Below, one piece after another: positions 48,656 through 61,058 of a stretch of 64,000 nucleotides of DNA. Source of the stretch: Parascedosporium putredinis (taxonomy: Eukaryota > Ascomycota > Sordariomycetes > Microascales > Microascaceae); the NCBI GenBank assembly GCA_949357655.1, contig CASHTG010000018.1, positions 1,674,001-1,738,000 on the forward strand. The letters are read 5' to 3'. Within the stretch, counting starts at the first letter, position 1. Each line of letters opens with the position of its first letter. Both the position numbers and the translations under genes were made by a program. The notes below the pieces were generated by a model. It did not search any database. It was not told the DNA's origin and was given only the letters and a program-made list of their open reading frames with translations.

Positions 48656-49813
48656 GGCGGGCGCGTAGAGGTCGGCAATGGCACAAACTTGTGTGAGGAT
48701 ACTCAGTGGAATCCGCGGGAGGCTGGGGAGAGTGGAGGACGACGAGAGAGAGAATATTAGCTATGGAGGGAAAGTGGTGGGTGGATGGGCGGCGTGCGAC
48801 AAGATCGTGAGGGTAGAATTATTGTTCATGGTCATTCAAAAAGCTTCCGGAGCGATGACATCAACATCGGCGCACCTGCCATGAGCAGGCTTCCGCTGCT
48901 TTTATTAGGCATGCTCCAATCCGGAGACGAGACCCACGCTTGCCACGGGCAGCCTAATAAAGCGACACCTTCACCCGCGTTCCCTATGTCCGTCCGGGCT
49001 TCCCAACTATCACATGATTGTAGAACTTCCCCTTCCATGCCCGGACGTTCATAGAAGCCTTGATTGACAATGAATGAACCCAGTGCAGTGGACAATTTTT
49101 GTATTTCAACTCTTATTTATTGTCCTTTCTTTGCTCCAACGAGCGTATGGGGGCAATTGGCGCGTCCGGTCAAGTTTGAGAGAGGGCAATTGGCGCCACA
49201 GACTGTACGATTGCACGATGGATGACGGCATCACATCACCCCTCTCGAATTAGAGCTGAGTTGAGCTCCGGCAGTACCAACACCAATTGATGCTGCCAGA
49301 GCTTGTGTTTCTCAGGATAACCGTGGCTAGACTACCGGGTGGCACCTAGAGCGGGTGGATTAATCAACTGGAACATCCAAAGCATTATAGGCAGCTACCA
49401 TGAGTCAATCCAAACGGAGTGAATGAGACGACGTTCAATTGGATCAAGAGCGAACCTGGTGCTGAAAAAATATTTTGATCTGTTGGCCAGCCCCTTGTCC
49501 TGTCCAGCTGTTGAGTTGAGTTAGGACAGACCAGGCCTCGAGCTTGCACAATTCTAGAAGACAGCAGCACAGCTCGCCTCCCTCCCCGCCTCATAGTTGA
49601 CAGACCGCACTAATCCTCTTTGGTAGCCTGCTACCCGTCTCCCCCAAATCTAATTCTCAGCACGCTTGTGCAGGCCACCATCGGTATTATCGACCGCTTG
49701 CTCCCTTTGATCGACCCAGCGCCTCCCGATTGCAACAATCCGCGGATCGCAACCTCCCTCTACCCGCTCTGCGCACCGCACGTTTTCCAACTCGGCTCGC
49801 CTTTCTCGAGATC
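48656..49813. promoter_or_regulatory. Divergent intergenic region (membrane protein / Arl3)
   Basis: About 1.2 kb between divergent genes, expected to hold both promoters. There is a short direct duplication of GGGGGCAATTGGCG/GAGGGCAATTGGCG near 49,149 and 49,184. Nothing else is identified. Confidence 0.4.
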
Positions 49814-50687
49814 ATGTATCACCTCGCGAAAGGTCTTTACCTTCTCGCGACGAGTAAAGAAGGTATGGACGCCGCCCCCCCTCCCGCCCCAATCCCCACG
49901 CGCGCGCTACAGCTTTCTCGCGTTGCTTGCCGTCGTCTCATGCAGCGCATGGAGACTCCAGCTACGGGCGGGCCTTTACTTGTCCTTACGCGGCGCCCGA
50001 GTCTAACTCTTTTGGGCCCCCTTCTTTCGGCCCTGCTAACCCCCAGCTTCCAGAATACTCCGTCATCCTCCTCGGCCTCGATAACGCCGGCAAGACCACC
50101 TTCCACGAGCAAGTCAAAGCCCTCTTCAACCCCGACCACCCGAGCCCCCGCCTCAAGACCGTGCCCACCGTCGGCCAGAATGTCAGCACCGTCACCCTCC
50201 CCGACATGTACCTCAAGATCTGGGACGTCGGCGGCCAGATGAGCCTGCGCAAGCTCTGGCAGAGCTACTACTCCTCGTGCCACGCCATCGTCTTCATCGT
50301 CGACAGCACCGACATTGGCGACGGCGACCTCAACGGAGACGATGACGACGACGCCGCCGCCATCGCCGCCCGCGCCGAGCGCACCATATCGGGCCGGCTG
50401 GAGGAGTGCCGCCTCGTTCTCGAAGACGTGCTGCAAAACGAGGAGACCGAGGGCGTGCCTTTACTCATACTCGCCAACAAGCAGGACAGGGAGGACTGCG
50501 TCGAGGTTGTGCGCATCAAGGAGGGTCTCGTGAAAAGGTCTTTGAGGGCGAGAAAGCCTCGAGCATCCGCGACTCCCGCGTCCTACCGGTTAGTGCGTTG
50601 ACGGGCAACGGCGTGCGGGAGGCTGTGGATTGGGTGCGCTCGAGGGTGAAGTGGAACAAGGAATCCCGGCCGCCCGTGATGAGGTGA
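49814..50687 (+). CDS. arl3: Arf-family small GTPase of the Arl3/ARFRP1 type
   Basis: Exon 1 is 49,814-49,862 and exon 2 is 50,054-50,687 (227 aa after correction). The 191-nt intron has a GCTAAC branch site. The N-terminus MYHLAKGLY lacks the Gly2 used for myristoylation and fits yeast Arl3p, which is N-acetylated and targeted to the trans-Golgi through Sys1. G motifs: GLDNAGKTT (P-loop), PTVGQN (switch I), WDVGGQ (G3), NKQD (G4), SALTG (G5). An acidic Asp-rich insert of about 25 residues lies between G3 and G4, followed by an LEECRLVLEDVL helix. One base is missing in the AAAA run near 50,535; after it the true C-terminus ends RPPVMR. The gene acts in Golgi tethering and Arl1 recruitment. 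Confidence 0.88.
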
Positions 50688-51174
50688 CGAAAGGTGCACT
50701 GGCTGGGAGAGCAAGAGAGAGAGAGGGCGAGTCGAGGGGGTGTTGTTGTTGTTGGCGTGGTTTAGAAGCGGAGCATTCGGTGCCTGCTGTCCCATCTGGC
50801 GTTTTTTTCGTTTTCGGTTTTTATTTTCCTTTTACGGCCTTGTCTTTGCGATATTCTTTGGAGGTTACTACAATTTTGGGTTCTACCGACTCACAATGAG
50901 GTTCGGACTGCACAAGGTGTTGGGTTTTCGGTAGGTTTCTCTAGGGTATCTATTGTCTCTTTTTTCGAGTCCTTCTCCTTCAATTTCTTGCTCTTTTCTT
51001 TTGACTGCTTCTCCCTTGTTCTTTTCTTTCCTTTTGATTCTGAATAACCGATCCCCTTGTATAGACTCGTAAAGCTTCACCTCCCCAGCCCGAAGCGAAG
51101 TGAAGAAGAGATATAAACAAAAAAAACATTGTGAATGAAAACCCGTAGCCCCTTTTCAACTCCCACCCCCGAGA
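50688..51174. terminator. Convergent 3' region of Arl3 and RRP45
   Basis: About 490 bp between two converging genes. T- and C/T-rich DNA near 50,960-51,040 is consistent with 3' UTR and polyadenylation signals. No gene is seen. Confidence 0.35.
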
Positions 51175-52156
51175 TCACCTATCGTTCTCCGCCGATAATT
51201 GTGCAATGAGCCCGCCCTTGTCCCTCCTCTTAGCATCCTCCGCCAGCTTGGCATCCAGCAGGTCCGAAAACTCCTTGACCTTGGCCAGCGCCAGGTTCCC
51301 GCACTGCAAGAGCGCGACCGCCTCCACGGGGGCACCACCGAGCTTGGACACCTGGCAAATCTCGCCGTGCTTGTTCATGCCGACGGTGCAGCTCCCGGAG
51401 CGGACCTGCTCCTCGAGCCAGGTGGCGTCCACGACGACGCCCTTGTCCCCTCGTCGCCGAAGAAGCTAAACGTGACGCAGAGCGGCGAGTGCAACCAGCT
51501 CAGCGGCACGGGTTCCCGCTCGGCCGCCGTGTACACCGTCACCGACTCGCCCTCGGTGCTCGAGTCGGGCTTGCGAAAGTGCCGTAGCGCCGCCACCACG
51601 GCCACGCACGCGGCGTCGACGAGGTTGCCGTCCAGGAGAGCACGTGCACGTCGGCCCGGAGCGCCCAGCACTTCTTGCCGGCGATGAGGCACAGCGACTC
51701 GACGTCCAGCGCGCCGGATCGCCGAATCGTCTTCTCGAGGAGGCGGGCGAGTAGTACTTCTTGCTCCGTGGGGCGGTTGACTTCGAACGCGGGCGAGATG
51801 AGGGGCTGAGCTCGGCGGCGATTGTGAAGATGCCGTCGAAGGGGCGGTCGGTGTAGGGCGTGGAGACTTCGCCGGAGACTTTGACGAGGACCCTGTAAAA
51901 TGAGTTTAGTGGATCGCCTCGAAATAAAGGGATAAAACGAAGATGTGAAGAAAAGAATAAAAAGAAAAAAGTCATATTTTTAGAGAGGACCGTACCTTGT
52001 CTTTCCAAGCTGGACCTCCGCCACGCCGTGATCATCGCCGAACGTGAGCTCAAGCGGCCTGTAATCCTCGAGCCCTCTACCGTCCACCCGCTGCTTCTCC
52101 TCAATCGCCTGGAGCACAAACGCCTTCTCGCTGAGAGAAGGTTCGGCTTCCCGCAT
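51175..52156 (-). CDS. rrp45: Exosome core subunit RRP45 (RNase PH family)
   Basis: Exon 1 is 52,156-51,996 and exon 2 is 51,892-51,175 (about 293 aa). The 103-nt intron has an ACTAAAC branch region and a TTACAG acceptor. The start MREAEPSLSE and the motifs VDGRG, PYTDRPFDGIF, EVNRPTE and LEKTIRRSGALD match Rrp45/EXOSC9, a non-catalytic RNase PH-like ring subunit of the nuclear and cytoplasmic RNA exosome (3'-5' RNA decay and rRNA processing). Three single bases are missing: near 51,812 (CCCC), near 51,643 (CC) and near 51,446 (GGGG). Conserved sequence continues after each. The gene shares a 382-bp divergent promoter with CWC15. Confidence 0.92.
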
Positions 52157-52538
52157 TGTGGACCGATTGACCTTGCTGAGTCTTCTGGTCCTTTCCTTCT
52201 CCCTCTCTGATTTGGGTCCTCTGCGTTGTCGCTCCGCGTCCGGGGAAGTTAGCAATGTAGTGATATCAAAAAAGACAACGGGTAAAAAAGTAGCCTCTTG
52301 TCCACTGCTCGTCGCCGATGGTGGGGTGTGTGGGTGGGATGGAATGAATGAAGCTCAAGGATGGAAATTCTGCCGGGCGGTGAGGCCTGGATTTCATCTC
52401 GAGCAACTTTGGCGTGCATTCAACCTACCACATCCACTCGCCTCCCATACTTCCAGCGCTGCCCGTTTCCATCGATTCAAGGACCAAAACCAACCCTTCC
52501 CAAATCATCCCCCGAGAGATCAGAGAAGGACCCCCACG
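52157..52538. promoter_or_regulatory. Bidirectional promoter, RRP45 / CWC15
   Basis: Only 382 bp separate the start codons of two divergent RNA-processing genes, so their promoters must overlap. I do not identify specific elements. Confidence 0.6.
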
Positions 52539-53513
52539 ATGACGACGGCCCACAGACCCACGTTTGACCCGGTAAGTGACGACAGCCATCGACTCCAATT
52601 TTTCTACCAATTCAACTCTGTAGGAAGAGTAGGCTAACCCCGTTGACCGCTTAGGCCCGCGGTCGCGAATCCCTCCGCGGCTCCGCCTACCACCAAATCA
52701 CTCTCCCCGCCCACCTCCAGCTCAAGTACCGTAAAGAAGGCCAAGGCGGCGCCGCCGGCTCCTCCGAGACCCGCGACCTCCGCGCCGAGCTCCTCGCCGC
52801 CGAGGACGCCCACTTCTCCAAGCGCAAGGGTTCCCGCGCCGCGCTTTCCGCCCCGGCGCAGCCCCTTCCGATCGCTCCTCCCGCTCGCCTTCCCCTTCTC
52901 GACGGTGCCGCCGCCACCGCTGCAGCCAAGAGAGCGCGTTCTGGACCCGGCGCAGACAATGACGACGACGATGACGATGATGACGCAGAGGATCTCGAGA
53001 CGAAGAGGCGGAGGATATTAGCCGAGACGAGAGACATTGATGCCGATGACAGCGACGAGGCGAGCGACGACAGCGACGAGAGTGATAGCGATTCGGACGA
53101 CTCGGACGCCGAGCTGCAGAGGGAGCTGGAGAGGGTGCGCAGGGAAAAGGCGGAGCGTCGCGCGCGGGAAGAGGCCGAGAGGCAAAAGGAGGAAGAGGAG
53201 CAGCGGGAAAAGGACATTGCGCTTGGTAATCCCTTGCTCAACAAGCCAGACTTCAACATGAAGAGGCGGTGGGATGACGATGTGGTGTTCAAGAACCAGG
53301 CGAGGGACACGGATGAGCGCGGGAAGAAGAAGGAGTTTATCAACGTAAGGCTTTCCCAAATCCCGAAATCACTCCCTTTTTCTTCCGTCATTTATCGTCG
53401 CCCTACTACTTCGGACCCTACTTGATCTTACCGTTGACTGATTCTAACCTGCTTCTTAGGACACGCTACGATCCGACTTCCACAGAAGGTTCATGAACAA
53501 GTACGTCAGGTAG
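52539..53513 (+). CDS. cwc15: Pre-mRNA-splicing factor CWC15
   Basis: Exons are 52,539-52,571, 52,655-53,344 and 53,460-53,513, giving 258 aa with no frame problems. The introns have GTAAGT/GTAAGG donors, CTAAC branch sites and TTAG acceptors. The N-terminus MTTAHRPTFDPARG is diagnostic of Cwc15/Cwf15. The middle is Ala- and Pro-rich, then strongly acidic (Asp run at about 147-154). A charged coiled coil (about 193-219) follows, then the conserved segment NPLLN, MKRRWDDDVVFKNQA and a C-terminus ending RFMNKYVR. Cwc15 is a small, largely disordered subunit of the Prp19-associated NTC/NTR complex in the activated spliceosome. Transcription is divergent from RRP45 and convergent with xylulokinase. 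Confidence 0.95.
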
Positions 53514-53775
53514 ATGTGTTGTAATGTCCAACTAGGAAAGGGATTCATCGGGTATGGCTTCATTGCATTGTTCTTTCCATATATTCGCTAGGTTCGCTTG
53601 ATATCAGACCTGTTTTTAAGACTTTTCTTCTTTTTTTCTTTTCTTCCTTTGTTCTCTTTATCCCATTACTAGATTAAATTGATTGAGAACTTTTTTCCTA
53701 TTTCCTCTTTTTCCATCTCAGGTTTTGGGGGCATTGGCCACCAACAACTCAAACTTCCGTATAGGACCTTTGCTC

Positions 53776-55638
53776 TCAATTCTCCCCCAAAATCTTCTGC
53801 TCGAGTTCATCAAAAGCAGGCAACACATTTCCGTACCTCTGGAACAACCCATCCCTAAACCCCTCGTCAACCTTTTGAATCGCCCCTTCTTCCTTCCACC
53901 TCTTGCCAATGAGCTCGTCAAAGCTCTCGCCCTCGGCCCTCTCGAGCGCCCACACAGCCTTGTACGCGCCACCCAGCGCGCAAGCATTGCCCCCGACGTC
54001 GAGCTTGTAGACGCCCTCGGCACCGCCCAGGACCTCGCCCATGGTCTGCGCGATGGCGGGGTTGAGCGAGCCGCCGCCCACGAGGTACACCCTCCTAGGC
54101 TGGGCGGGAGGCCCTCGCTCGGGCTGTGCACGAGCTTCCGGGAACGCATGCGCATCGAAATGGCCTGAGACTCGACAATGGCGCGCGCGTCCTTTCGGGA
54201 CCCCACCCTTCGCCCTGGAACTCGGTGAGGCCGCTGCCGTCGGCGTTGGCCGTGTACCTCCACGTGCCCGCGCGGATGTTGGGGACGATCTCGGGGAGGT
54301 AAAAGTAGAGGCCGAGCTTGGCCTTGTCGGACTCGGAAGCGGCGTCGAGAGGTGGGGATTCGAGAACCGCCTTGTTGAAGTTGGCCCACGGGTCGCCCGA
54401 CTCGGGCTTGGGGAGCGTGTCGCGGACTTTTTCGCGGGCGAGGCCGCCGTTCTTGTAGCAGAGCATGAACATGTACTGGCCGGGGTGGTGGGGTGATTGA
54501 AGAAGTGGTAGGCCGGGTCGGGCTTGTAGTAAGGCGTAATCATGAGGAAAGTCGTCGAGGTGCCGAGCGAGACGATCGCGTCCAAGGGCCGGAGGGGAGG
54601 GCGAGAATGGTCGCCGGGTTGTCGCCGGTGAAGGGCGCGATCTGGCAATCAGCGCTGAAGCCGTACTTGGCTACAAAGTAGCCGTGGATCGCGCCCATGC
54701 TACCGCCTCCGTCCTGGCGCACCTCGCCAAGCTTCTTTCGCAGCTCGTCTGCGCCGTCCTTGCCGGCCGTAAGCTCGAGCAAGGACTCGTTCCACTTGGC
54801 GTTCGGGATGTCCCAGAGGTTCATGCCACATACGTCGCTGATGTCCATGGGAGCGTAGTTTCCAAGCAGGACGGAGGCGAGGAAGGAGGATACGAGCGCG
54901 ATACGTTCAGTGTTGGCGTACATGTCGGGGAACTTGCGCTTGAGTCGCATGATTTGGGGTCCAGTGAAACGCTGGTGCAAAGTAGGGCCGGTCAGTCTGT
55001 ACTCGAACGTATCCATCCATGATAAAGAGAGAGAATGGGCGTTGTCCAAAGGTACTTACATGATGGGCGCCGCTTCCGGTGGCGTCCGCGAGTCTATCAG
55101 CGTCACCCAACTTGGCATTGTACTGCTCCACCTCGGCATTCGTGCTGTGATCCTGCCAGTTGGGAGCGTACGGGTGCGAGAACGAGTCCTTGAGCTGGTC
55201 GACGAGCGCGCTGTCCGCGCTCAGAGCCGCGAGCTTCGCCTCGGCGCCGCTGGCCCAGTACACGCTGCCGTGCTGCTGGCACGAGCCGCTGATGCCCTTG
55301 ATGTCCCCGAGCGAGATCTTCTCCTTGAGCCGCGCGAGCACGAGGTCGAGGGCCTCGAGCCACATCGCTACGGGCGCGTAGACCTCGCTTTCCGCCGGGA
55401 CGACGTAGACGCCCTTGCTAATGTCATACTTGGACTTGAAATCGCCGTCAAAGTCCACCTTGGCCTCGGCAACGACCTGAAGATCCGACGTGATGACGAT
55501 GCCTAGGAAAACTGCGTTAGGAAGGGTAAAATAGGGACGCTGGCCGGCGGCAGCTGGTGAATATGGAACAAGCTACACTGTACCTTTGAGCTGCTGGGTC
55601 GACAGGTCGAACCCGAGGTAGAGAGGTCCCGAGCTCAT
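53776..55638 (-). CDS. xkiA: D-xylulose kinase
   Basis: Exons are 55,638-55,584, 55,502-55,060 and 54,971-53,776 (about 565 aa corrected). Introns are 81 and 88 nt, with a CCTAAC branch site in the first. FGGY-family kinase. The N-terminal domain begins GFDLSTQQLKG (first phosphate motif) and has GSCQQHGSVYW; the C-terminal domain has LVGGGSLN and VGGNACALGGAYKA (adenosine-side motifs). It phosphorylates D-xylulose to xylulose-5-phosphate, feeding the pentose phosphate pathway in xylose and arabinose catabolism. The length fits fungal XKS1/XkiA (about 570-600). Four single bases appear missing, near 54,603, 54,491, 54,205 and 54,105, all in or beside C or G runs. A candidate XlnR site lies about 0.6 kb upstream. 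Confidence 0.92.
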
Positions 55639-56688
55639 GGTTATCTAGGTCGATGTACGAGCACTACGCAGAGACGGAAGGGGCTGGCGATGCCAGCGAT
55701 TTAATATGGAGAGAGAGGATTGAGATGAAGAGATATGATCGAGGTAGGTATTTCTATATCAAAGAACGAGAAGGGTGGCGGAAGTTTACAAATATGCCAA
55801 AGATATGCAGATCTAGGTAGTGGTCGCTAGGATGGATTCGCGTGTTTCAGGGGACCAAGATCTTGGAGCCCTGCATGCAGAGAAAGGTTGAAGGTTGAGA
55901 GGGGTGCGATGTTGCTCTTTGATCGAGCTAGGTCTGGGAGGGGCAATTGCAAAGAGGGGGATAAGGAAAGGAGGGAATAAAATAAAAAAATAAAAGGTCG
56001 CAAAGTATTCGTAATAGTATACACACAGCTATCCAAAGTAAAGAAGAAGAAAAAAGAGTAGCTCGCCGAGACAATTCCTGATCGAGAAACCATGATCTGT
56101 GTGGGGTTATTCGACACACATGAACCCATTGATGAGCCAGATTCAGCCATCATCGATGGCGGGGTCACTGACGGCACTGATAATTTGTACGCTTCAGCCT
56201 TGCTGTTGCAGGGATCAGGTCCCTCGCATTTAGCCTGAATGCAAACAAACGATCAATTCTCCCCTGGGACCAATGAAAAAATGGCAGCAGAGTAGCTTGC
56301 CTACGCGGCGCCACATCGCGGGGTAGGCGCCACAGTATCGGTGTCCCACTCCTCGTTCAGGGGAGGCCCCCAAGGAGCGAGAGATATAAATGGTGCGGAT
56401 GATGTGTCCACGATCAATTGGTAATTGCAGTCGCCAAGCGCAAGGGTCAAGGAGCTGCATTCAGCACACCAAAGCCCGCTGGAAGAAAAAATGGGCAGAA
56501 CGCGCTAGTCACACTAGCCGAATACGTTTCAGTATATCTTGGGCGGACGCCGGTAGCGGAGTCGGTGCCTTTTTCAAGAGCGGGTCGAGTTGATGTGCGA
56601 GATAAAGTAAAGGCCGGCCGCACCATTGGTTGTTGCCGTGTTGCATACATCTCTATAAACGGGTATCTTGTGATGATAAAGTGCTAAC
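55639..56688. promoter_or_regulatory. Xylulokinase upstream region
   Basis: About 1 kb upstream of the minus-strand xylulokinase, also holding the 3' region of the CDF gene. It contains the candidate sugar-regulation motifs listed separately. No gene is supported. Confidence 0.4.
56229..56235 (-). promoter_or_regulatory. Candidate XlnR/Xyr1 site (GGCTAAA)
   Basis: GGCTAAA reads on the coding strand of xylulokinase about 590 bp before its ATG. This is the known core for the xylanolytic activator XlnR/Xyr1, which induces xylose-catabolic genes. A GCGGGG that fits the CreA consensus SYGGRG lies at about 56,318-56,323. Seven-base motifs occur by chance, so this is suggestive only. Confidence 0.35.
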
Positions 56689-58162
56689 TCAGTGCCGCCT
56701 CCGGGCATTACCATTGCCGTTCGCATGGCTATTGCCATTACCGTTGGCATTGCCGTTGGTATGCGAATGGCTGTGCGTATGGTCATGCTCATGAGCCTCC
56801 TCTTCGGCCTCGGATTCGACCATTTCGGGGCTGACCTCGCCCGAGACAAACTCGTCAAACCCGTCTGTCGTCGCCGCGTCTCGCGAAACGAATCGGACGC
56901 GTACCCTCCTAGCTCCTCGAATTCGGGAACCAATCCGCTCCCTCACTCCATTCTCGACCTCGCGTACGTCCTCGACGGTCCAGGCTCCGGGGACAGCAAG
57001 CTCCAGGTCGATGAGGAGGTTCTGGCCCGATTTCGTACCCGCGACTCTCCGAACCTCGACTTCGTGGCCTTCGGTTATAGTTTCCAGCGCCTTGCTTACT
57101 TGCCTCTTGACCGTGCTCTTTGTCTCGTCATCAAGGCCCCGGTCGATAAGTTCGCTAATGGCCGAAACCGTGTTCTCGGCGCCCGCCTTGATGACGAGCA
57201 AGGAGATGAGTAGTCCACCGACAGGATCAAGCCAGGCGGCATTTTCCATAAAATTGGCAAGGACAACGGCGACGAGGGTGACGACGCCGGTCCAGCTATC
57301 GACGCGATGGTGGATGGCGTTTGATGCAAGAACAGACGATTGGCGTTCGACGGCGACCTTCATGGCTAGAGCAAGTTACCAACGTTAGCTATGCAACCAT
57401 GGGGAGACGAATAAAAGACAGCACGAAGTAAAGCATAATAACGTGATTCGTTCTGCACTATTTGGCAGGGGCCAAAAGAAGAAAGATGAAAGGAGACAAA
57501 AAACAGGTCCACTTACTGGCTCGATATAACCATTCCTTGACGAGAATGGTGCCCGCAGCAAGCCAGGCGGCATGCATGCTAGGGACGCCAGCGTGGGAGT
57601 GGCTGTGGCTGTGACCGTGATGCGCGAGCTCTCCGACAAACGAGGGGTCGATGCCCAGCTGTGTGAGGAGCGCGAACGTGCTGCTCCAGCCCATCATGAG
57701 GCCGCCGGCGAGCAACATGCCCGACACGCCAAGCGAACCTAAGCTTTCGACCTTGCCGTAACCAGAAGGAAATCTTGTCGAGGGGTCCTTGGAACTCCAC
57801 GAGACGGTCGCGAGAGTGAGAATGTCGGACGCGAGGTCGGTCACGCTGTGCCAAGCATCCGCAACCATGGCGTGGGAATGGAACATGTAGCCGCCGACGC
57901 CCTTTGCGATCGCCATGGCGAGGTTGGAATAAAGGCCTATTCTCGTGATGCGGACGCCGGCGTCGGCTTTATTTCCAGAGGTTAGGTAGGCATTGTCGTG
58001 GTGGTGGTGGTGATGGCCGAGGCCACCGTGCTTGTGGTCGCCGTGAAGTTTCCGTGCGCCCATGATGAAGGGGATGAGAGAAAACTGGGAGGTGGAACGG
58101 AGTTGGAGCGATCGCGTAGGTGTTTTGGCAATCAAGGTTTGCGATCGTCGAACAAAATTCAT
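56689..58162 (-). CDS. Cation diffusion facilitator, mitochondrial Mmt1/2-like
   Basis: Exon 1 is 58,162-57,517 and exon 2 is 57,365-56,689 (440 aa, frame intact). The 151-nt intron has a GTAAGT donor and an AGCTAACG branch site. The N-terminus MNFVRRSQTLIAKTPTRSLQ is basic, Ser/Thr-rich and lacks acids, as in a mitochondrial presequence. A His-rich patch (six His in a row) follows. CDF features are HSHAMVADAWHSVTD and NAIHHRVDSW, the two HxxxD metal sites in TM2 and TM5, and a C-terminal cytoplasmic ferredoxin-like domain. The tail is His- and Asn/Gly-repeat rich. Yeast Mmt1/Mmt2 export iron from mitochondria. The His-rich loops would equally suit zinc or manganese, so the metal is not certain. 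The start is the ATG just before the presequence. Confidence 0.85.
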
Positions 58163-61058
58163 TAAGTATGTCGAGGTCGATGTCTCGAAGCCACGACTGT
58201 GTTGTGGTTGATGTGTCCTCTTAGGGATAAAAAGGGCGGGTAAGCAACAGCACAGTGATCTACTCGGGCCCAAAGTATACTGGCATGTCAGGGCCGGGGA
58301 AGACGTCACGGTCGCAATGTGAGACGAGGGGCCCAGGCTTTGGCCCAACCGTCCACGTAAACGCACCGTGGCCCGAGCCAGATTACCCCGATGGATGCTG
58401 GCGACAGGGCAAATTCCCCGTCCCTGGGGTGGCATCCAGGTGCCATTCCATCCCCGCTGTCTCAAGGGCATTGCCCGGACGCGTGTGCAATTACTCGTTC
58501 GAGATTGCTTGACGCCGAACTCATGCGTAAGTCTCCCCAGTTCAATATGGAGAATTATTTTCCTGCCCCGGCAAAGGTGGCACAGCACCGTTAGTAATTG
58601 GCCAGCACTGTTTGGCCGATTCGTTTCACCTCGCCCAAATGGAGGGGTCCAGCCGCGCCTTGCTCGATAGAGTAATCAAGAGTGGCCTAGTGTCAAAGTC
58701 CCAGTTTGACCACGGGGGGAATGGTAACCCAAAAAACCAAAGGGAAAAAAACGCAACGAGCCCCAAAAACGGGACCGTGCTTGTACCTTCCTTGCAGTTT
58801 GAGGAAATTTGGGGGCCTCGGATAGGTGGAGGGGAAAAGCACCGGGGTCGGGACCCAGTAGGAGCCAAGAAGAATCCGTCCGTTCAGTTGTAACTGTCGC
58901 TGTGAGCCGGAATTTGGAGTGGCACACCCGTGCTGGCTGTGTAGTGCGATGTGATCTTGACTTTTTTGGCTGTGATCTTGCTCGAAAGATCTCTAAGTAC
59001 TACCCTGTAGAAGCAAGCGATTGGAGCGATGGAGGCTGAGTTGTGCAAGCTAAGTGCTGAGGAGAATTCGGGTAAACCTTTTAGTATGATGGGGCACTGA
59101 ACTCGGGTGGTGGGGAGAGTCCCAAGTGGCGCCGATTTGGTTCTGTCTAGTGGTTCGAAAAGGCCGGCGAGACCGGAGGAATCAGAGTAAGATTGTGCTG
59201 AAGTCAACAGTGCTGCTTCTGTGACCAGCCGCCGTCCTCACTCGCCACACCGCACTCGTCACTTGTGCTGACCTGCACTTCGGAGGACGATCCGTCCGAG
59301 AATGTCACTCGAAGATCCGAGGCGAACGAGAAGGGCGTACAAGGTTGGTGCTTCGCCTTCCCTTGCATGAGAGGCTGAGAGGGGTCCCGCAAAAAACCAA
59401 CAAAAGTATTGAAGAGAAAGGGAGGGACGAAAGAGATCAGGGCCGAGTCATGACAGAAAGGGTCGCCGCCGCTTGGAGGGTTCAAGGTGGGGGGATACAA
59501 GAAGAAAAAAAGAAAGAATGGGTGAAACCGAAAAGGAAACGAGCCCGGCGCCGGCAAACGTTTAGGTAAGGGGACCCAAGAGGATTCTCCAGCCGAAGTC
59601 AATTGCACAAAACTTGAAAAAAGCCTAGATCGGGAAGGCTAGCACCGCTCTTCTGACGTTGCTCCCTCTCGAAGACTGGGCGCAAGGCTCTTTTTAGTTG
59701 TCGCATCGACGCCTCTGACCAATCTCTCGTCTAGGACCAACTCCGATGAAATCGCACCACTTTCCTGCACTAAGTCACGTGAAATACAGGGGGCTTACCA
59801 TTGTTGATGCAGCACAGCGAATTCAAAGTTGGCTTGGCAATTTGGTCATAATAGTAATCAGCACGAAACCAACATAGAATCAAATCAATGTTTCTTCCGT
59901 ACATTATAGGCACCATAGATAATTGCTCCTCTGGTTCAATATTGGCTATTGACCTGGAGCAACCATTAGAGAGCGGCCCGGGCTCAGAATCGAGGCCGAT
60001 AGCCCGATATCTAGTACACATGTAATAGGTATCAGGCCTTGCTGTGGAATTTCCTAGTGAGGGAGGCTAGGAGGGCTTGCCCACCCACTTCAAATCCCTC
60101 CTAAATCGGAACCTAGCGAATGTTCTAAGAAGATCTCAATTTTCTCGGGAGGCAAGAACTCCAGCCACTGATGACGCGAGGCGCTAAAGCCTTATCCCCC
60201 AGGCGTGACGTACGCCGACAAGACCCCTTGCCCTCGAACGTGAAAAGACGGACACGTCCAGTCAGTCTCATCCTAAAGGAAAATATTATCGTGTACTATG
60301 AGATGGGATGAGATGCAATAGGACAATGCCCCTCCATGCGTACGCAACATCTCAATTGAATTGTCCTCATTCGTCAATTGGACCTCCATCAAGCCCTGTG
60401 GGGCTCAAGGGGGCCAGCCTCAAACAAAAGACCCTTGAACGTCCTTGAAGTTTGCGAGGGTGGCAAAACACGCATGAAGTCGTGATGCTCATGTCCACGC
60501 CACGAATCCGCTGCTGAACCAGCCTTGACCTTGTCATGCCTGGCCGTAAAGAGTGCGTTATCGCCGAGATGATGGAAAAGAACCTCCTGGGCTTTTGCGA
60601 GGCGCATGCCCGGCCAACTTGATCAACTAAGACTAGAAGTACATGTAGCTGCTATCCACAGTTCTATTTTTTCAACTGACACTAGAAGACGACAAAAGGG
60701 AAATAGAGCATCCCCGAAACGTCTTGCGTATGCCCGAGGTGAATGAACCCTGGGTATATCTGTAAATGATGGCTATACCAAATGCCTCGGTCTATGAAGA
60801 ATACCGGCCTAATACAACCAAGCTGTAAAAATTGAATGTTTCCGATCGTATATATGTTCCTTCGAGTTCTGTTTTGGCCTCTCACAAAAATTCCACCGTT
60901 GTTTTTTCTTCCATGCCCTCGTTTCTTTTCCTCTCGTTACTAGGAAAAGAGCCAAAGGGGAAGTAACCATGCAAAACGAAATTGAACGCGGGCCCATGAT
61001 AAGGAGGGAGAAAGGAGAAAAAAGCCAAGTAGAAAAAGACTATTTATAATTAGGCAAC
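58163..61058. other. 2.9-kb intergenic region
   Basis: Holds the promoter of the CDF gene and the 3' region of the PQ-loop gene. Open frames are short and mutually overlapping, with no domain. Nothing else is identified. Confidence 0.5.
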
